A stretch of 64,000 bases of DNA from [Enterobacter] lignolyticus SCF1 (GCF_000164865.1 NC_014618.1:124001-188000); one strand, 5' to 3'. Positions 25,446 to 34,097 are shown, numbered from the stretch's first letter. Notes: generated from the letters alone by a model not told the origin. A program made the numbers and translations.

Positions 25446-26582
25446 ATGGATCTGCTCATTATTCTGACCTATGTCGCGCTGGCGTGGTCAATATTTAAGA
25501 TCTTCAAAATTCCCGTTAATAAATGGACGGTGCCCACCGCGGCGTTGGGCGGCGTATTTCTGGTCGGCGCCCTGATTCTGTTTATGAACTACAACCACCC
25601 TTACACGTTCCTCGCCCAGAAGGCGGTGATTTCTATTCCCATCACGCCGCAGGTTACCGGAGTCGTCAGTGAAGTTACCGATAAACAAAATACGATGATT
25701 CGCAAGGGCGAAGTGTTATTTAAAATCGATCCGGCGCGTTACCAGTCGCGAGTGGACAGGCTGCAGGCGGATCTGGTGACCGCTATCCATAACATCGAAG
25801 CCATGAAGGGACAGCTGGCCGAAGCGATTGCCGATACCGAGCGGGTTTCCGCCGAGCGCGATCGTCTGTTTAAGGACTATCAGCGCTACCTGCAGGGCAG
25901 CCGGGCGAAGGTGAACCCGTTCTCACAAAGCGATATCGATAACGCCCGTCAGAACTTTCTGGCGCAGGATGCGATGGTGAAAGCGTCGCTGGCAAACCAG
26001 GCGCAAATTAAGAGCCAACTGGAAAGTATGCAGAACGGGGAGCAGTCGCAAATCGTCAGCCTGCGCGCCCAGCTTCGGGAAGCGCAGTATAACCTCGATC
26101 AGACAACGATTCGCGCGCCGAGCGATGGTTACGTCACTCAGGTGCTGATTCGCCCCGGCACCTACGCCGCCGCGCTGCCGCTGCGCCCGGTGATGGTGTT
26201 TATTCCTGAGCAGAAAAGGCAGATTATCGCTCAGTTCCGGCAAAATTCGCTGCTGCGCCTGAAGCCGGGCGACGAGGCTGAAGCGGTGTTTAACGCGCTG
26301 CCAGGCCAGGTGTTTACCGGCAAACTGGATAAGATACTGCCGGTGGTGCCAGGCGGCTCGTACCAGGCGCAGGGGACGCTGCAGTCGCTGACGGTGACGC
26401 CGGGTACCGACGGCGTGCTGGCGGTGATTGATTTGGACCCCAATGTGGACGTGGACGCGTTGCCGGACGGCATCTACGCGCAGGTCGCGGTCTATTCCGA
26501 ACATTTCCATCATTTATCGGTTATGCGCAAAGTGCTGTTGCGAATGACGAGCTGGATGCATTATCTCTACCTTGACCACTAA
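25446..26582 (+). CDS. yibH: HlyD-family membrane fusion protein YibH
   Basis: YibH is a 378-residue periplasmic adaptor of the HlyD/EmrA type. It has N-terminal membrane segments (about residues 4-48), a barrel-sandwich/lipoyl half (ITPQVTGVVSEVTDKQNTMI) near 68-90, a coiled-coil hairpin (about 100-200), the second lipoyl half (TIRAPSDGYVTQVLIRPGTY, about 221-240) and a beta-barrel domain. The length equals E. coli YibH. The pump partner is not encoded nearby. A 10-bp inverted repeat follows the stop. Confidence 0.92.
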   Translation: MDLLIILTYVALAWSIFKIFKIPVNKWTVPTAALGGVFLVGALILFMNYNHPYTFLAQKAVISIPITPQVTGVVSEVTDKQNTMIRKGEVLFKIDPARYQSRVDRLQADLVTAIHNIEAMKGQLAEAIADTERVSAERDRLFKDYQRYLQGSRAKVNPFSQSDIDNARQNFLAQDAMVKASLANQAQIKSQLESMQNGEQSQIVSLRAQLREAQYNLDQTTIRAPSDGYVTQVLIRPGTYAAALPLRPVMVFIPEQKRQIIAQFRQNSLLRLKPGDEAEAVFNALPGQVFTGKLDKILPVVPGGSYQAQGTLQSLTVTPGTDGVLAVIDLDPNVDVDALPDGIYAQVAVYSEHFHHLSVMRKVLLRMTSWMHYLYLDH

Positions 26583-26591
26583 ATAGACGCC

Positions 26592-26622
26592 CACGGCGAA
26601 GGGACCTGCGAACTTCGCCGTG
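26592..26622 (+). terminator. Hairpin after yibH
   Basis: CACGGCGAAG (26592-26601) and CTTCGCCGTG (26613-26622) form a perfect 10-bp stem with an 11-nt loop, 9 nt after the yibH stop. Only a weak T-rich stretch follows, so termination may be partial. Confidence 0.6.
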
Positions 26623-26664
26623 TTGCATCATACTTAGCGTTTTGTTGGCGAAAAGGACCAGATA

Positions 26665-27273
26665 ATGAAACTGATCGGCAGCTACACCAGCCCTTTTGTT
26701 CGTAAGATTTCCGTACTCCTGCTTGAGAAGGGTATCCCCTTCGAATTTATCAACGAACTGCCCTACAACGCTGAGAACGGCGTTGCCCGCTATAACCCTC
26801 TGGGGAAGGTCCCGGCGCTGGTGACCGATGACGGCGAGTGCTGGTTCGACTCGCCGATTATCGCCCAGTACATTGAGCTGCTGAATATCACGCCGGCGAT
26901 GGTGCCGCGCGAGCCGAAAGCCGCCCTGCATATCCGCCAGTTGGAATCCCTCGCTGACGGCATTATGGACGCGGGGCTGACGATTGTCCGCGAACTGGCG
27001 CGGCCAGCGGCGCAGCAGTCAGAAACAGAGCTGCTGCGCCAGCGCGAGAAAATCACCCGCAGCCTGGATGCGCTGGAGGGGTATGCCGCTGACGGGACGC
27101 TGAAGGCCGACGAGACGAACCTGGCGACCATCGCCGTGGCGTGCGCCATCGGCTATCTTAACTTCCGCCACGTCTCCCCGGGCTGGTGCGCCGCTCGCCC
27201 GCATCTGGTGAAGCTCGTCGATACCTTATTCCAGCGCGACAGCTTTGCCCGCACAGAACCGCCAAAGGCGTAA
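26665..27273 (+). CDS. yibF: Glutathione S-transferase-like protein YibF
   Basis: The 202-residue protein has an N-terminal thioredoxin-like domain (about residues 1-78) starting MKLIGSYTSPFVRKISVLLL and with the cis-proline motif GKVPAL at about 52-57, followed by an all-helical C-terminal domain. Glutathione-site residues such as the DSPII motif near 65 are present. The physiological substrate is not established for this family member. Length and neighbourhood match E. coli YibF. An AAAAGGA site precedes the ATG. Confidence 0.93.
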   Translation: MKLIGSYTSPFVRKISVLLLEKGIPFEFINELPYNAENGVARYNPLGKVPALVTDDGECWFDSPIIAQYIELLNITPAMVPREPKAALHIRQLESLADGIMDAGLTIVRELARPAAQQSETELLRQREKITRSLDALEGYAADGTLKADETNLATIAVACAIGYLNFRHVSPGWCAARPHLVKLVDTLFQRDSFARTEPPKA

Positions 27274-27326
27274 TGCGATCAATGTCCGCCTGAGCAAAGT
27301 CGCAGTACAATCACCGCATGTCGACA

Positions 27327-27348
27327 CCCCTCTCCCGTCGGGAGGGGG
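27327..27348. repeat. Palindromic CCCTCTCCC-type repeat, copy 3, before selA
   Basis: CCCCTCTCCC and GGGAGGGGG surround a GTC loop 19 nt upstream of the selA ATG. The core matches the repeats at 19908 and 22568. It lies in the presumed selA leader. Confidence 0.6.
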
Positions 27349-27366
27349 CAAACAACAGGCCATCTC

Positions 27367-28755
27367 ATGACAACCGATCATCACCCGCTGTACAGCCAGC
27401 TTCCTGCGACCGATCGCCTTTTGCGCGATCCGGCGTTTTCTTCCCTTATTGCGCGTTTTGGCCACAGCCAGCTGGTGGGCGTGCTGCGTAAGCTCCTTGA
27501 TGAGGCGCGCGAGGCTATCCGCGAGTGCGGCGCGCTGCCTGACTGGTGCGAAGACTGGGCGGCGGCGGCGACAGACGCGCTGTCGCTGGCGGAAAAAAGC
27601 CCGCTTTGTCCGGTGTATAACCTGACCGGCACGGTGCTGCACACGAATCTGGGACGCGCCCTGCAGGCCGAGGCGGCGGTAGAGGCCGTCGCACAGGCCA
27701 TGCGTTCGCCGGTGACGCTCGAATACGACCTGGACGACGCCGGACGCGGCCATCGCGACCGCGCGGTGGCGGAACTGCTCTGCCGCCTGACCGGCGCGGA
27801 AGATGCCTGTATCGTTAATAACAACGCGGCGGCGGTCCTGCTGATGCTGGCGGCGACGGCCGCGGGGCAGGAAGTGGTGGTGTCCCGCGGCGAGCTGGTG
27901 GAGATCGGCGGCGCGTTTCGGATTCCGGACGTGATGCGCCAGGCGGGCTGTCTCCTGCGTGAAGTGGGTACCACAAACCGCACGCATACCCAGGACTATC
28001 TTGACGCGATAAATGACAATACCGCGCTGCTGATGAAGGTGCATACCAGTAATTACAGCATCGAAGGGTTTACCAAAGCGGTAGATGAAACGGAGCTGGT
28101 GAATATCGGCAATGCGCGCGGTATCCCGGTGATGACCGATTTGGGCAGCGGCTCGCTGGTGGATTTAAGCCAGTACGGTTTGCCGAAAGAACCCATGCCG
28201 CAGGCGCTTATCGCCGCGGGCGTGAGCCTGGTGAGCTTTTCCGGCGACAAGCTGCTGGGCGGCCCGCAGGCGGGTATTATCGTCGGTAAACGCCAGCTTA
28301 TCGCGAAACTGCAGCAGCACCCGCTTAAGCGAGCGCTGCGGGCGGACAAAATGACCCTCGCGGCGCTGGACGCCACATTACGGCTGTACCTGCATCCGGA
28401 GAAGCTTGCGCAAAGCCTGCCGACGCTGCGGCTGCTGACCCGTACGCCGCAGACAATGCAGGCGCCGGGGGAACGCCTCCGGCATGCGCTGGCCGGGCGG
28501 TATGACGCTTTTAGCGTCCAGCTTGAGCCCTGCCTGTCGCAGATCGGCAGCGGGTCGTTGCCCGTCGACAGGCTGCCGTCGCTGGCGCTGACGCTGACGC
28601 CCAATGACGGACGAGGCGGCCAGCTTGACGCGCTGGCGGAACACTGGCGCAGCCTGCCTGTTCCGATCATTGGCCGTATTTATGACGGTCGCCTATGGTT
28701 GGATCTGCGCTGCCTTGAGGATGAATCCGGCTTTCTGGAGAACGTGCTGAAATGA
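27367..28755 (+). CDS. selA: L-seryl-tRNA(Sec) selenium transferase
   Basis: SelA is a decameric PLP enzyme that converts seryl-tRNA(Sec) to selenocysteyl-tRNA(Sec) using selenophosphate. The 462-residue protein is within one residue of the E. coli length. The N-terminal domain (about 1-65) binds tRNA, PLP-domain motifs include NLTGTVLHTNLGRAL (about 80-94), and the PLP lysine is in SFSGDKLLGGPQAG at about 294. It overlaps selB by 4 bp, so SelA and SelB are coupled. Confidence 0.97.
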   Translation: MTTDHHPLYSQLPATDRLLRDPAFSSLIARFGHSQLVGVLRKLLDEAREAIRECGALPDWCEDWAAAATDALSLAEKSPLCPVYNLTGTVLHTNLGRALQAEAAVEAVAQAMRSPVTLEYDLDDAGRGHRDRAVAELLCRLTGAEDACIVNNNAAAVLLMLAATAAGQEVVVSRGELVEIGGAFRIPDVMRQAGCLLREVGTTNRTHTQDYLDAINDNTALLMKVHTSNYSIEGFTKAVDETELVNIGNARGIPVMTDLGSGSLVDLSQYGLPKEPMPQALIAAGVSLVSFSGDKLLGGPQAGIIVGKRQLIAKLQQHPLKRALRADKMTLAALDATLRLYLHPEKLAQSLPTLRLLTRTPQTMQAPGERLRHALAGRYDAFSVQLEPCLSQIGSGSLPVDRLPSLALTLTPNDGRGGQLDALAEHWRSLPVPIIGRIYDGRLWLDLRCLEDESGFLENVLK

Positions 28756-30587
28756 TTATTGCCACCGCAGGACATGTGGACCACGGTAAAACAACGCTGC
28801 TTCAGGCGATAACCGGCGTCAATGCCGATCGCCTGCCGGAGGAGAAGTCCCGCGGTATGACTATCGACCTGGGATACGCCTACTGGCCGCAGCCGGACGG
28901 CCGCGTGCTGGGGTTTATCGACGTGCCCGGGCATGAAAAGTTTCTCGCTAATATGCTCGCCGGGGTGGGTGGGATCGACCACGCTCTGCTGGTGGTCGCC
29001 TGCGACGATGGCGTGATGGCGCAAACCCGCGAGCATCTGGCGATATTACAGCTGACCGGCAGACCGACCCTGACCGTTGCGCTGACCAAGGCCGATCGCG
29101 TAGAGCCCGAACGGGTGGAGATTGTGCGCCAGCAGGTCGACGCCGTGGTACGGGAGCTGGGTTTTGGCGCGGCGACGGTGTTTGTCACTGCGGCCACGCA
29201 GGGGCAGGGGATCGACGCGCTGCGTGCGCATTTGCTGCAGCTGTCGGAGCGTGAACGGCCGCAGCATCAGCGGTTCCGTCTGGCGATTGACCGTGCGTTC
29301 ACCGTCAAAGGGGCGGGGCTGGTGGTCACCGGCACGGCGCTGTCGGGCGAGGTGCGGGCGGGCGATACCCTGTGGCTGACCGGCGTCGACAAACCGATGC
29401 GCGTGCGCGGTCTGCACGCGCAGAATCAGCCCGTTGAGCAGGCGCGCGGCGGGCAGCGTATTGCGCTGAATATTACCGGAGATGCTGAAAAAGAGGGGGT
29501 AAGTCGCGGCGACTGGCTGCTGGCGGAACGGCCTGCCGGGCCCAGCGAGCGGGTGATTGTTGAGCTTAACGCCGCCGCTGCCCTGAGCCAGTGGCAGCCG
29601 CTGCATATCCACCATGCCGCCAGCCATATCACCGGTCGGGTATCGCTGCTGGAAGGCCAACTGGCGGAGCTGGTGCTGGATTCGCCGCTGTGGCTGGCGG
29701 ATAACGACCGCCTGGTGCTGCGCGATATATCTGCGCGTACTACCCTGGCCGGCGCCCGGGTGGTCACGCTTGATCCGCCGCGTCGCGGCAAGCGCAAACC
29801 GGAATACCTGCAGTGGCTGGCGGCGCTGGCGGCAGCGGATTCGGACGCGGCGGCGCTGAATGTACACCTGCAGCGTGACGCGATGCGCCAGGCCGCTTTC
29901 GCCTGGGCGCGCCAGCTGACCGATGCCGGGCTTGAACGCCTGATCCCGCCCACGGTGATTCGCGCCGGAGGCTGTTTGCTCAGCGCCGGGCTGGCGGTCC
30001 GCTGGCAGCGTAAGCTGCTGGACGCGCTGGCGGTATATCACGATCAGCATCGCGATGAGCCTGGTCCCGGACGCGAGCGTTTACGGCGTATCGCCCTGCC
30101 GATGGAAGATGAAGCGCTGGTGCTGACGCTGATTGAGCAACTGCGCGAAAGCGGCGTTATCGGCAGTCATCACGGCTGGCTGCATCTGCCCGACCATAAA
30201 GCCGGGTTTACCGAAGAGCAGTCGGCCGTCTGGGAGAAAGCCCAGCCGCTGTTTGCCGATGAGCCCTGGTGGGTGCGAGACCTGGCGAAAGAGACTGCGA
30301 CCGATGAAGCGGTGATGCGCGCGACGCTACGGCAGGCCGCGCAGCAGGGGCTGATTACGGCGATCGTTAAGGATCGTTATTACCGCAACGATCGGATTGT
30401 GACCTTTGCGCAGCTGATCCGCGAGCTGGATCAGGCGCGCGGTTCGACCTGTGCCGCCGACTTTCGCGACAGGCTTGACGTCGGGCGCAAGCTGGCGATT
30501 CAGATTCTCGAATATTTCGACCGAATCGGTTTTACCCGCCGCCGGGGGAACGACCACCTGCTGCGAGACGAGATGCTGTTTCGTTAG
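28752..30587 (+). CDS. selB: Selenocysteine-specific elongation factor SelB
   Basis: SelB carries Sec-tRNA to UGA codons marked by a SECIS hairpin. The 611-residue protein has an EF-Tu-like GTPase domain with the P-loop GHVDHGKT (residues 7-14), DVPGHE (about 57-62) and TKAD (about 113-116). Two beta-barrel domains follow, then a C-terminal half of four winged helices that bind SECIS RNA (about 375-611). Its stop (TAG) overlaps the stop of the LysR gene tail-to-tail by 4 bp. Confidence 0.97.
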   Translation: MIIATAGHVDHGKTTLLQAITGVNADRLPEEKSRGMTIDLGYAYWPQPDGRVLGFIDVPGHEKFLANMLAGVGGIDHALLVVACDDGVMAQTREHLAILQLTGRPTLTVALTKADRVEPERVEIVRQQVDAVVRELGFGAATVFVTAATQGQGIDALRAHLLQLSERERPQHQRFRLAIDRAFTVKGAGLVVTGTALSGEVRAGDTLWLTGVDKPMRVRGLHAQNQPVEQARGGQRIALNITGDAEKEGVSRGDWLLAERPAGPSERVIVELNAAAALSQWQPLHIHHAASHITGRVSLLEGQLAELVLDSPLWLADNDRLVLRDISARTTLAGARVVTLDPPRRGKRKPEYLQWLAALAAADSDAAALNVHLQRDAMRQAAFAWARQLTDAGLERLIPPTVIRAGGCLLSAGLAVRWQRKLLDALAVYHDQHRDEPGPGRERLRRIALPMEDEALVLTLIEQLRESGVIGSHHGWLHLPDHKAGFTEEQSAVWEKAQPLFADEPWWVRDLAKETATDEAVMRATLRQAAQQGLITAIVKDRYYRNDRIVTFAQLIRELDQARGSTCAADFRDRLDVGRKLAIQILEYFDRIGFTRRRGNDHLLRDEMLFR

Positions 30588-31546
30588 CAGTCAGGAGCAG
30601 GCGGACGGTGGGCCGCCTGCTCTATCTGCTGGTGAATGATTTTCAGAATTTCATCAAGAATGTACTGTACCCGCCACGGCTGATATTCGCGTTTGCGGTA
30701 GATAGCCACCAGATCCAGCCACCACTCGGCCTGATGCGGGAAGCAGAGCGCCAGCTTATTTTCCGCGATATCTTTCTGCAGGCTTTCCTCCGGGGCAAAG
30801 ACGATGCCCAGACCGTTACGCGCCAGCTCCAGCGCCGTTTGCGTGTTGTCGCAAATGTATTTTCCTGAGACTTTATAGTCTGTGACATCGTTATTTCCGG
30901 GGGTATTAAACTTCCAGATATTTGAATCATCAATCATCATGGAATCAATCAGAATACAGGAGTGGTTTTCCAGTTCACTGGGAGAATGAATAGGATTTTT
31001 ACTGAGATATTCCGGGCTGGCGAACGCGGTGACCGAATACTGTGTAATTCTGCTGGCAATTAGCGATTCATCTTTAGGTTTGGTATAGGTAATAAGCACG
31101 TCGCAATCATCTGGGAATTCAACACCTTCATAAAAGGCCTCGCGATCGAGATTACAGGTCTTCAGCTTTATGCTGATATCACCAATATCCGTTAGCTGAT
31201 GAATCACGCTGCGCGACAGATAGGAGATAATCCCTACCGGAGCATAAATTGATACCTGACCACTTTTTTCCTGCTTATAATCAGCAATGAAATTAACTAA
31301 TTTTCTGGCGTCATTCAGGGTCGCGTCCACGTAGGGCATCAGCGATTCGCCGAACGGCGTCAGGGCCAGGCTGCGGGTGGTGCGTTCAAACACCTTGAGA
31401 CCTATTTTAGATTCAAAATCAGAAAGATATTTGCTGACGTTTGCTTGCGCCATACCGAGGATCACCGCCGTCTGGCTGATGCTTTTGGTGGCGGAAATGA
31501 GTGATATAATCTTTAAATCCCTGGGTTTAAGCTGTAGCTTATTCAT
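30584..31546 (-). CDS. LysR-family transcriptional regulator
   Basis: The protein (320 residues from the ATG at 31546, which has a GGA site 7 nt before it; an ATG at 31558 is also in frame) has an N-terminal LysR helix-turn-helix (about 10-65, SISQTAVILGMAQANVSKYL) and a co-inducer-binding domain (about 90-300). Its target and ligand are unknown. It occupies the selB-proximal position, where E. coli has yiaY/aldB. It is AT-richer than selB. No divergent enzyme or transporter lies next to it, so its own regulon is not evident. Confidence 0.85.
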   Translation of the reverse strand: MNKLQLKPRDLKIISLISATKSISQTAVILGMAQANVSKYLSDFESKIGLKVFERTTRSLALTPFGESLMPYVDATLNDARKLVNFIADYKQEKSGQVSIYAPVGIISYLSRSVIHQLTDIGDISIKLKTCNLDREAFYEGVEFPDDCDVLITYTKPKDESLIASRITQYSVTAFASPEYLSKNPIHSPSELENHSCILIDSMMIDDSNIWKFNTPGNNDVTDYKVSGKYICDNTQTALELARNGLGIVFAPEESLQKDIAENKLALCFPHQAEWWLDLVAIYRKREYQPWRVQYILDEILKIIHQQIEQAAHRPPAPDC

Positions 31547-31558
31547 CGTGACATCCAT

Positions 31559-31819
31559 ATATATGATTTTTATATACTGCTATATAAATATGCAAGTTAC
31601 TTGTGCTGTTTTGTAACCATTATTATGGATGCGTTTTCTGTAATATTAAAAGGATTTATTGTAAAGATGTTATCTGAAATGCGGATCAGGATTTCTTTTC
31701 CTTTATTTTTGTCACCTGTCTCGAGTACGCTGAACTCGCACTGGGATATATTTTAGAAAGAACCTTACCGCATTGAACTGTGTGATCCGGTAGTTCTGCG
31801 CTCCGCCCAAAAGCGGTTC
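31559..31819. other. Intergenic region between the LysR gene and the FidL-like gene
   Basis: The stretch is AT-rich and I see no gene in it. It probably holds the promoter of the LysR gene near 31560-31620 (minus direction). A T-run (TTTTCCTTTATTTTTG) lies near 31696-31711. Confidence 0.35.
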
Positions 31820-31843
31820 TCAGGGAAGAGGGCTCCTCCCTGA
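31820..31843 (-). terminator. Probable terminator hairpin after the FidL-like gene
   Basis: TCAGGGA (31820-31826) and TCCCTGA (31837-31843) form a 7-bp stem 3 nt after the FidL-like stop, followed on the minus strand by a second small hairpin, CCGC-TTTT-GGGCGG. The T tract is short. Confidence 0.45.
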
Positions 31844-31846
31844 AAC

Positions 31847-32317
31847 CTACTTCCGCGTTATCGCGCAATAAAATGCCGGAGTACCGTCGTAGCTGAACAG
31901 ATACCCGGCGGCATTTTCCATGGTTAATTTCCAGCGCAGACCTCGTTCTCTGGAGTAAAAGAAATCGGGGGTGTAGGGGTATACCGAACCGGCGGTTTTG
32001 GGAATGGCATTGGTCTCATCTGAGATCATCACCAGGGCATCGCCATCCCGCCAGAAAGTGAAGTCAATTTTATTGCTGGTGGGAATTTCTCGCCCCGAGG
32101 CGGTGATATATTTGCCTTTCGACTCATACTGGCCGGTATCGCCGGAAAAGCGAAAATGCATAATCAGATCTTCGGTGCCGCGATCGGTCACCAGCGTTAT
32201 CTGGGCTTCACAGGAGAAATGGTTTTTCTGCCAGTTAACGTAGCCCGCCAGTGCAACAGAGATAACGACAAGCGTAATCAGCAGGTTGAGCAGAAGGCGC
32301 ACGTTTTTATTTCTCAT
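31847..32317 (-). CDS. FidL-like membrane-anchored protein
   Basis: This 156-residue protein has a single N-terminal membrane segment (about residues 8-27) and a roughly 125-residue periplasmic domain with two cysteines (in FSCEAQ and FYCAIT). It resembles FidL of Salmonella pathogenicity island 3. The start at 32317 (MRNKNVRLLLNLLITLVVIS) is preferred: it overlaps the end of the upstream ToxR-like gene by 11 bp and has an AAAGG site. The pairing with a MarT/CadC-like regulator on the same strand matches marT-fidL. The role of FidL is unknown; a periplasmic partner of the regulator is one possibility. Confidence 0.7.
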   Translation of the reverse strand: MRNKNVRLLLNLLITLVVISVALAGYVNWQKNHFSCEAQITLVTDRGTEDLIMHFRFSGDTGQYESKGKYITASGREIPTSNKIDFTFWRDGDALVMISDETNAIPKTAGSVYPYTPDFFYSRERGLRWKLTMENAAGYLFSYDGTPAFYCAITRK

Positions 32318-33107
32318 CGCCTTTCTCCCGGTACAGCCACGAACGGCACTGTGCGTCACTTTGCGCAATATCCTTATCACAAAGCAAAATGGAAGTGCCT
32401 TGCTGAAAACGATCTATTGTCAGCCAGGCGATGGATTCCGTTGCGCAGCTTATTGGCGAGCGCAAGCGCAACTCATTGAAAACGGCGATGCTGTACTGTG
32501 TGCCGGACCAGGAGGAATAAACCTGGCAATTTTCCACTTTACCTGCGTAAGTGTACTCCGCATAAACCGGGGACGGCGATGCGCGCAGCCAATGGTATTC
32601 CCCAACAATAAGCACCAGCACGATGGCCAGCAGCAAATAGAGCCGTGAACGGAATCGCGGCCCGCGCAGCGGCCTTAGCGCCTGGCGGTGTAATACCCTC
32701 GCGGGCCGATGCGCGGTTTCGGCAAGGGGTTCTGCATTTTCTGCAAAAGTAAGAATAAAATCCTGTAATTCGCCGGGCGTTATCTTCGCCACGCATTTGA
32801 ATCCCTGCTTGGGCAGCGTCAGAATCGCTTCTTCGTTTAGCCCGGCGGCCTTAAGCCCTTTACGTACCGAGGCAATGCTCTGATAAAGCGTATTGGTCGA
32901 CACGACGGTGCCGCGCTTTTCCCATACCTGTTCAAATAACATCTTTTGCGTTACCGGCTCCTGGGCATACTGAACCAGCAGCAGCAGGCAGTCGCTGGCC
33001 GGGGCGTGCAGCGTGATGCGCCCCGCAGGGTAAGCTTCGCGGCGATACAGGCTGTATTGCTCCGGGACGAACAAAATTGTGTCATTGATGAGAAACGCGG
33101 TTTTCAT
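32307..33107 (-). CDS. MarT/CadC-like membrane-bound winged-helix regulator
   Basis: The 266-residue protein has an N-terminal OmpR/PhoB-type winged helix (about residues 1-105; LFEQVWEKRGTVVSTNTLYQSIASVRKGL is the recognition region), one membrane segment (about 155-172) and a periplasmic domain of about 90 residues with four cysteines (ENCQVY, ISCATE, LLCDKD, AQCRSW). This is the ToxR/CadC architecture, in which the regulator senses outside the membrane and binds DNA from the membrane. It is translationally coupled to the FidL-like gene. Targets are not evident; Salmonella MarT activates misL, which is absent here. Confidence 0.78.
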   Translation of the reverse strand: MKTAFLINDTILFVPEQYSLYRREAYPAGRITLHAPASDCLLLLVQYAQEPVTQKMLFEQVWEKRGTVVSTNTLYQSIASVRKGLKAAGLNEEAILTLPKQGFKCVAKITPGELQDFILTFAENAEPLAETAHRPARVLHRQALRPLRGPRFRSRLYLLLAIVLVLIVGEYHWLRASPSPVYAEYTYAGKVENCQVYSSWSGTQYSIAVFNELRLRSPISCATESIAWLTIDRFQQGTSILLCDKDIAQSDAQCRSWLYREKGDEK

Positions 33108-33496
33108 GGTGTTCCCGTACCGAGCGATGTCTGGAGCCTTATTCGTTCTGTTTACAGCGTTCTGAATCAGAAGAGATCACCTAACTTCACTCCCCTTTTT
33201 TGCCGTCTCTTTTATGCTGAATGGCGGTTGAAATGCTGCGAGCCAAGGTTACGGTGAAATAAGCGTTCTGTCATGAGTATAGATGCCCCATACGGGGAAA
33301 ATATCGCGCATGAGCAGAATATATGACTGTGTTTTTTGTTTATTTTGTTGTTTTATGTTGAGTTGTCACTCTATTGTAACTTTTTGGTGTCATGGGCCGT
33401 GATTTTTCGTTTTTGCGGTATTTTCATCTGAAAGCTGGCTATTTAATTGGGTGATGATGCTGTTTACGCTTCATTTGATGAGGGAATTCTTATGCG
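33108..33496. other. AT-rich intergenic region upstream of two winged-helix regulators
   Basis: I see no supported gene. The stretch is rich in A/T runs (for example near 33331-33380) and so is a candidate for H-NS binding. It should contain the promoter of the MarT-like gene near 33108-33200 and of the plus-strand regulator further right. No clear operators were recognised. Confidence 0.4.
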
Positions 33497-33610
33497 ATGA
33501 ATATATTGAATGTGATTTTGGTTGCTTTATATTATCCCTCACAAACAGTAATGAATTTGTTACAACAATGTGCGGGTGACAATGGAAAACTAACAAAGCA
33601 TGGGCAGTAA
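33497..33610 (+). CDS. Possible 37-residue leader peptide ORF
   Basis: An ATG at 33497 opens a 37-codon frame (begins MNILNVILVALYYPSQTVMN) ending 2 nt before the ATG of the next gene. A GAGGGA sequence lies 12 nt upstream, a loose spacing. The downstream gene has no good ribosome-binding site of its own, so coupling through this frame is possible. I know no homologue, and it may be chance. Confidence 0.25.
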   Translation: MNILNVILVALYYPSQTVMNLLQQCAGDNGKLTKHGQ

Positions 33611-33612
33611 TA

Positions 33613-34017
33613 ATGGAATATCAGCTGTATGGATTTATGATTGGAACAGAGATTCATTTCGACATTCATAATCAACGGGTCTATCGCCTGCCATCTCGCC
33701 ATGCCGATAAAAGCATCGTGTTCGTCACCATTGCGTTTAACAAAACGATGCTACAGCTTTTTCTCTATCTTCTGATGCACGGACGGAAACGTGCAGTGAG
33801 CAAAGATGAGTTGATGCAAAAAATTTGGGAAGAAAATAACCTCAGCTGTTCCTCACAGCGCGTGTGGCAGGTAGTGAATAATCTGACCAAAAAACTGGTA
33901 ATGCTGGGTTTACCCATCGATTTCATTACCAATATTAAAGGTAGTGGCTACAGAGTTAACTATGAAAGTATTACGCCTGTGTATTGCAAGGGTGATGAGT
34001 TACCACAATGTGTATAA
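33613..34017 (+). CDS. Stand-alone winged-helix (OmpR/PhoB-type) regulator
   Basis: The 134-residue protein is essentially one trans_reg_C winged-helix domain. After a beta-rich N-terminus come helices with SKDELMQKIWEENNLSCSSQR and the recognition helix VWQVVNNLTKKLVMLG (about residues 75-98), then the wing FITNIKGSGYRVNYES. It has no receiver domain, membrane segment or signal peptide, unlike the CadC-like protein next door. Its targets are unknown; the downstream chemoreceptor gene and the upstream MarT/FidL-like pair are the nearest candidates. A strong terminator follows. Confidence 0.75.
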   Translation: MEYQLYGFMIGTEIHFDIHNQRVYRLPSRHADKSIVFVTIAFNKTMLQLFLYLLMHGRKRAVSKDELMQKIWEENNLSCSSQRVWQVVNNLTKKLVMLGLPIDFITNIKGSGYRVNYESITPVYCKGDELPQCV

Positions 34018-34064
34018 GCATCTAACGTATTGCGCGGGAGAGTGATGTCCCCCTAAGCGCTTTT

Positions 34065-34097
34065 CCCTGGATATTCACGTGTCCAGGGCTTTTTTTA
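34065..34097 (+). terminator. Intrinsic terminator after the winged-helix regulator gene
   Basis: CCCTGGA (34065-34071) pairs with TCCAGGG (34082-34088) and is followed by C and seven T residues. It separates the regulator from the chemoreceptor gene. Confidence 0.88.

Noticed and set aside
27274..27366. A SECIS-like hairpin in the selA leader, as described for E. coli selAB
   Set aside because: The only clear hairpin here belongs to the dispersed CCCTCTCCC repeat family and has no SECIS-like loop or bulged U that I can identify. A structure search would be needed.
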